Positions 22,101-24,738 of a DNA stretch of 24,738 bases are shown in pieces. The DNA comes from Ruminococcus_C sp963590855 (GTDB lineage: Bacteria; Bacillota; Clostridia; Oscillospirales; Ruminococcaceae). The position numbers and the translations under genes were made by a program. Location: positions 1 to 24,738 of the forward strand of contig CAVAQT010000033.1 in assembly GCA_963590855.1 (NCBI GenBank). Reading direction: 5' to 3'. How positions within the stretch are numbered: position 1 is the first letter of the stretch; the number at the start of each line of letters is the position of its first letter. Under the pieces are notes generated by a model. It worked only from the letters and a program-made list of their open reading frames with translations. It made no database searches and was not told the origin of the DNA.

Positions 22101-22530
22101 GTAGGGGCGAACATGGTTTGCCCGTTGATGCCTTGACGTACTCGGTAACGCTGCCCTAGGGAAAACACTGTAAAACCGTCCGGCGGAATCGCTCGTTTTC
22201 CTCGCTATCCGCCTGGGCTTGCAAACGCCGATAGTTGCCTTTTCTGGTACTTGCAGTGCAGGCTTTCTGGATGTTGCTTGTGCAGACGGTTTCTGTTGTT
22301 TTTTACGGCGTTTGCTGCGCAATTGTCTCCCTTGAAAAGGGGGATGTCACCGTAGGTGACAGGGGGATTTCTCAAGAGCAACTCTTCTTTTTTTCTTTGC
22401 TAAAAAGAAAAAAAGAAGCAAAAAAAGAAAAGCTCTCGCCAACCCTTGTTTGTGCGGCAATGTATTGCACGAAAGGCAATGCTATTTTCATTACGCACAA
22501 CAAAAATTTCCCGGCGAGCACGCCGCCAAG
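22101..22530 (+). repeat. Composite repeat unit C, between jag and mnmE
   Basis: In order: a damaged GGGCGA palindrome (22105–22123), CCCTAGGGAAAACACTG (from 22154), GGCGGAATCGCTCG…TATCCGCC, GCAAACGCCG…CGGCGTTTGC stem, a nested CCCTTGAAAAGGGGG-ATGTCACCGTAGGTGAC-AGGGGG module (about 22330–22370), the 15-bp polypyrimidine hairpin (22384–22418), GCTCTCGCC, and a truncated M5 retaining only its two ends (CGCACAACAAAAATTTCCC and GGCGAGCACGCCGCC). It ends 11 bases before the mnmE ATG. About 215 bases are identical to unit D. Confidence 0.85.
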
Positions 22531-22541
22531 GAGTATAAATT

Positions 22542-23906
22542 ATGCATACAATCGCAGCGATCGCAACGCCACATGCTGCCGGTGGCATTGCCGTAATTCG
22601 CATTTCCGGCAGCAATGCACGTTCCGTCGCGCAAGCCTGCTTTCGCAGCGTGACCGGAAAATCTATATCTGAAATGCCCGGCTATACCTGCGCCTATGGC
22701 AAATTTGTTGACCCGTCCGGCGCAGAACTGGATGACGGTATCGTCACCGTGTTCCGTGCGCCCCATAGCTATACCGGTGAGGACGTGGTAGAACTCTCCT
22801 GCCACGGCGGCATTTTCGTCACCCGGCAGCTGTTGGAAGCTGTCTACGCCGCCGGCGCTGCTCCGGCAGAACCGGGCGAATTCACCAAACGGGCATTTCT
22901 CGCCGGAAAAATGACACTCACGCAGGCAGAAGCCGTGATGGATGTCATTGGCGCAGCCGGCGCACGGGAGCTTTCCTTTGCCCATGCACAGCAAAACGGC
23001 GCGCTGTTTCACCGGGTGCAGCAGATCACCCAGGGCATTGTCCGCAGTCTGGGCGACCTGGCGGCGTGGGCGGACTATCCGGAGGACGAGATCCCGGCGG
23101 TGACGCCGGAAAGCCTCCGCGCATCTCTGCTGCCTGTTTTGGAGCAGCTGGACAGCACCCTCGCCACCTATGACTACGGGCGCATTCTCCAGTCGGGCGT
23201 GTCGGCGGTCATTGTGGGCAAACCCAACGTGGGAAAGTCCACCCTGTTCAATCTTCTGTCCGGGAGTCAGCGCAGTATTGTCACAGAGATCGCCGGAACG
23301 ACCCGGGACGTGGTAGAGGAACAGATCCGCCTGGGCAATGTGACGCTGCGGCTGTCGGATACCGCCGGACTGCGTGAAACTGCCGATGTGATCGAACAGA
23401 TGGGCGTGAAGATCGCCGAAGAACGCCTGGCGCAGGCAGACCTGATCCTGGCGGTGTTCGACTCCACCCGGCCGCTGGATGACGACGATATGCGCATGCT
23501 GGAACAGCTGCCGGACAAGCCGGTGATCGCGATTCTGAACAAATCCGACCAGGCTGCACAGCTGGATGCAGCGGCACTGGAACGGCGCTTTGCACAGGTC
23601 ATCACTATGGCGGCAAAGGACGGCAGCGGTCTGGAACAGCTGCGCCAGGCGGTGGAGGAGCGCTTCTACCAGGCAGAGGTGACACCGGAGCTTGGCATTG
23701 TGGCAAATGCCCGGCAGAAGCAGTGTCTGGAGCAGGCGAAGGAACAGGTGCAGCTGGCGCTGGACGCACTGGATGCCGGCGAAATGCTGGACGCAGTGAC
23801 CGTTCTTCTGGAAGAGGCAGCCGACGCACTGCTCACCCTCACCGGCGAGCGCGTCTCCGAAGCTGTGGTGAACGATGTGTTCTCCCGGTTCTGTGTGGGG
23901 AAATGA
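22542..23906 (+). CDS. mnmE: tRNA-modifying GTPase MnmE
   Basis: The 454-residue product has the formyl-THF-binding N-terminal domain (about 1–118, starting TIAAIATPHAAGGIAVIRIS), a helical domain, and a G domain inserted at about 218–375. The G domain has G1 GKPNVGKST (226–234), the G2 region GTTRD, G3 DTAG (273–276) and G4 NKSD (333–336). The C-terminal FCVGK bears the catalytic Cys. With MnmG it makes the 5-carboxymethylaminomethyl group on wobble U34 of certain tRNAs. The ATG follows AAGGAG by 8 bases. It is separated from jag by a 564-base repeat-filled gap, and mnmG is not present in the 0.8 kb downstream. Confidence 0.97.
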   Translation: MHTIAAIATPHAAGGIAVIRISGSNARSVAQACFRSVTGKSISEMPGYTCAYGKFVDPSGAELDDGIVTVFRAPHSYTGEDVVELSCHGGIFVTRQLLEAVYAAGAAPAEPGEFTKRAFLAGKMTLTQAEAVMDVIGAAGARELSFAHAQQNGALFHRVQQITQGIVRSLGDLAAWADYPEDEIPAVTPESLRASLLPVLEQLDSTLATYDYGRILQSGVSAVIVGKPNVGKSTLFNLLSGSQRSIVTEIAGTTRDVVEEQIRLGNVTLRLSDTAGLRETADVIEQMGVKIAEERLAQADLILAVFDSTRPLDDDDMRMLEQLPDKPVIAILNKSDQAAQLDAAALERRFAQVITMAAKDGSGLEQLRQAVEERFYQAEVTPELGIVANARQKQCLEQAKEQVQLALDALDAGEMLDAVTVLLEEAADALLTLTGERVSEAVVNDVFSRFCVGK

Positions 23907-23912
23907 TCGCAT

Positions 23913-23928
23913 TGTTTCATGTGAAACA
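23913..23928 (-). promoter_or_regulatory. parS-like site 5
   Basis: TGTTTCATGTGAAACA on the plus strand, 7 bases after the mnmE stop codon, same orientation as site 4. Confidence 0.8.
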
Positions 23929-23990
23929 ATTGGCGTTTGCCGCGCAAATTGGATTCGCGTCATTTCTGTGGCTCTTGGAAAAGGCACACC

Positions 23991-24083
23991 GTAGGGGCGA
24001 ACATGGTTCGCCCGAAGCCTCCTCTTTTAGAGAAGGTGCCCGTTAGGGCGGAGGAGTCTCTTGTCCTGCCTTGAAAGGGCAGG
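23991..24083 (+). repeat. Short palindromic repeat block after mnmE
   Basis: GTAGGGGCGAACATGGTTCG… palindrome (23995–24013), a CCTCCTCTTTTAGAGAAGG / GGCGGAGGAG module (about 24017–24056), then CCTGCC-TTGAAA-GGGCAGG (24064–24082). The whole 23907–24738 stretch holds only repeats and the parS-like site. Confidence 0.75.
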
Positions 24084-24118
24084 AGCCGTATGGACACGTC
24101 GTCCACATTGATCTGCCC

Positions 24119-24596
24119 CAACCGTTCGCCTGTTGATACCTTTGCACTCTTGGCAACACTGTCCTAGGGAAAACACTGTGAAACCATCCGGCGGAATCGC
24201 TCGTTCCTCGCTGTCCGCCTGGGCTTGCAAACGCCGATAGTTGCCTTTTCTGGTACTTGCAGTGCAGGCTTTCTGGATGTTGCTTGTGCAGACGGTTTCT
24301 GTTGTTTTTTACGGCGTTTGCTGCGCAATTGTCTCCCTTGAAAAGGGGGATGTCACCGTAGGTGACAGGGGGATTTCTCAAGAGCAACTCTTCTTTTTTT
24401 CTTTGCTAAAAAGAAAAAAAGAAGCAAAAAAAGAAAAGCTCTCGCCAACACTTACATGTGCGGCAGTGTATTGCACGAAAGGCAATGCACAACAAAAATC
24501 CCCCGGAGGGGGGAACAGGCGGCTGCTGCCGCCGTAAGACTGCCCTTTTCTCTCCGCTTTATTGGGGGAAGGGCTCAGCGGTGAGCACGCCGCCGA
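24119..24596 (+). repeat. Composite repeat unit D (full length)
   Basis: Half-palindrome AACCGTTCGCC, CCTAGGGAAAACACTG (from 24163), GGCGGAATCGCTCG…TGTCCGCC, GCAAACGCCG…CGGCGTTTGC, nested CCCCTT module (about 24346–24376), 15-bp polypyrimidine hairpin (24390–24424), GCTCTCGCC, and a complete M5 (24488–24596). It abuts unit E directly, giving a head-to-tail pair with a 478-base period (CCTAGGG to CCTAGGG). Confidence 0.85.
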
Positions 24597-24738
24597 ACAT
24601 TGTTCGCCCGTTGATTCCTTTGCACTCTTGGCAACACTGCCCTAGGGAAAACGCTGTGAAACCATCCGGCGGAATCGCTCGTTCCTCGCTGTCCGCCTGG
24701 GCTTGCAAACGCCGATAGTTGCCTTTTCTGGTACTTGC
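24592..24738 (+). repeat. Composite repeat unit E, cut by the window edge
   Basis: CCGAACATTGTTCGCCC palindrome (24592–24608), TGGCAACACTGCCCTAGGG (24630–24648) and the conserved part up to GGTACTTGC. It continues beyond the window. Confidence 0.85.

Noticed and set aside
20952..22322. A 456-residue frame antisense to jag
   Set aside because: It is a shadow of jag plus repeats. The jag strand has all domain motifs.
22235..24537. Two repeat-borne frames (22235–22672 and 24241–24537) sharing an identical ~70-residue N-terminal part
   Set aside because: The shared part is simply the duplicated repeat read in one frame, including both hairpin arms as Lys/Phe runs. There is no ribosome site, and copies A and B do not keep the frame as a protein would.

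Overview
The window is a chromosomal replication-origin region of a spore-forming, low-redox gut-type Firmicute, most likely a Ruminococcaceae/Oscillospiraceae member. This rests on the gene order gyrA–gyrB–recF–(S4 protein)–dnaN–dnaA // rpmH–rnpA–yidD–yidC–jag–mnmE, the spoVA germination genes, and protein sequences of clostridial type. By eye the core is moderately GC-rich. The first ~1.9 kb is clearly more AT-rich and looks acquired. No species is claimed.

Layout. 1–1.9 kb: end of a decayed mobile element, with a frameshifted IS3-type orfA at the window edge, a start-less coiled-coil tail that may come from a relaxase, and a tyrosine recombinase broken by one in-frame stop. It abuts the 3' end of a tRNA-Glu gene. 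1.9–2.1 kb: tRNA-Met and tRNA-Glu with promoter and terminator, both on the minus strand. 2.2–5.8 kb: spoVAE and spoVAD on the minus strand and spoVAC on the plus strand. spoVAD and spoVAC each have a good sigma-G-type promoter. A compact two-promoter locus encoding a 30-residue hydrophobic peptide and a convergent small RNA, resembling a type I toxin–antitoxin module, lies between them. 5.75–6.6 kb: membrane-anchored metallophosphoesterase. 6.9–18.0 kb, minus strand: gyrA, a YcxB-like membrane protein, gyrB, recF, an S4-domain protein, dnaN and dnaA. 18.5–23.9 kb, plus strand: rpmH, rnpA, yidD, yidC, jag and mnmE.

Origin. DnaA-box-like sequences (mostly TTTTCCACA rather than TTATCCACA) form two clusters flanking dnaA. 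The dnaA–dnaN cluster is followed by a GC-rich spacer, a DnaA-trio-like run (TAG TAG TAT TAG) and an A-rich tract, the same order as the B. subtilis bipartite origin. Five copies of a ParB-site-like 16-mer (TGTTTCACATGAAACA, one base from the palindromic parS core) are spread over 5.3–23.9 kb and change orientation where transcription diverges.

Repeats. Almost every long intergenic gap is filled with short palindromic modules. They are combined into a composite unit of about 440–480 bp, with copies at about 16.0, 22.1, 24.1 and 24.6 kb and a relative at 2.8 kb. All copies are oriented with the flanking genes. They carry a conserved 15-bp polypyrimidine/polypurine hairpin and a conserved long-range stem. 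One unit sits inside the origin, between dnaA and the DnaA-box cluster.

The most interesting candidates are the peptide/antisense-RNA locus at 4.84–5.14 kb, the composite repeat family, and the split, divergent spoVA cluster that encloses the former.
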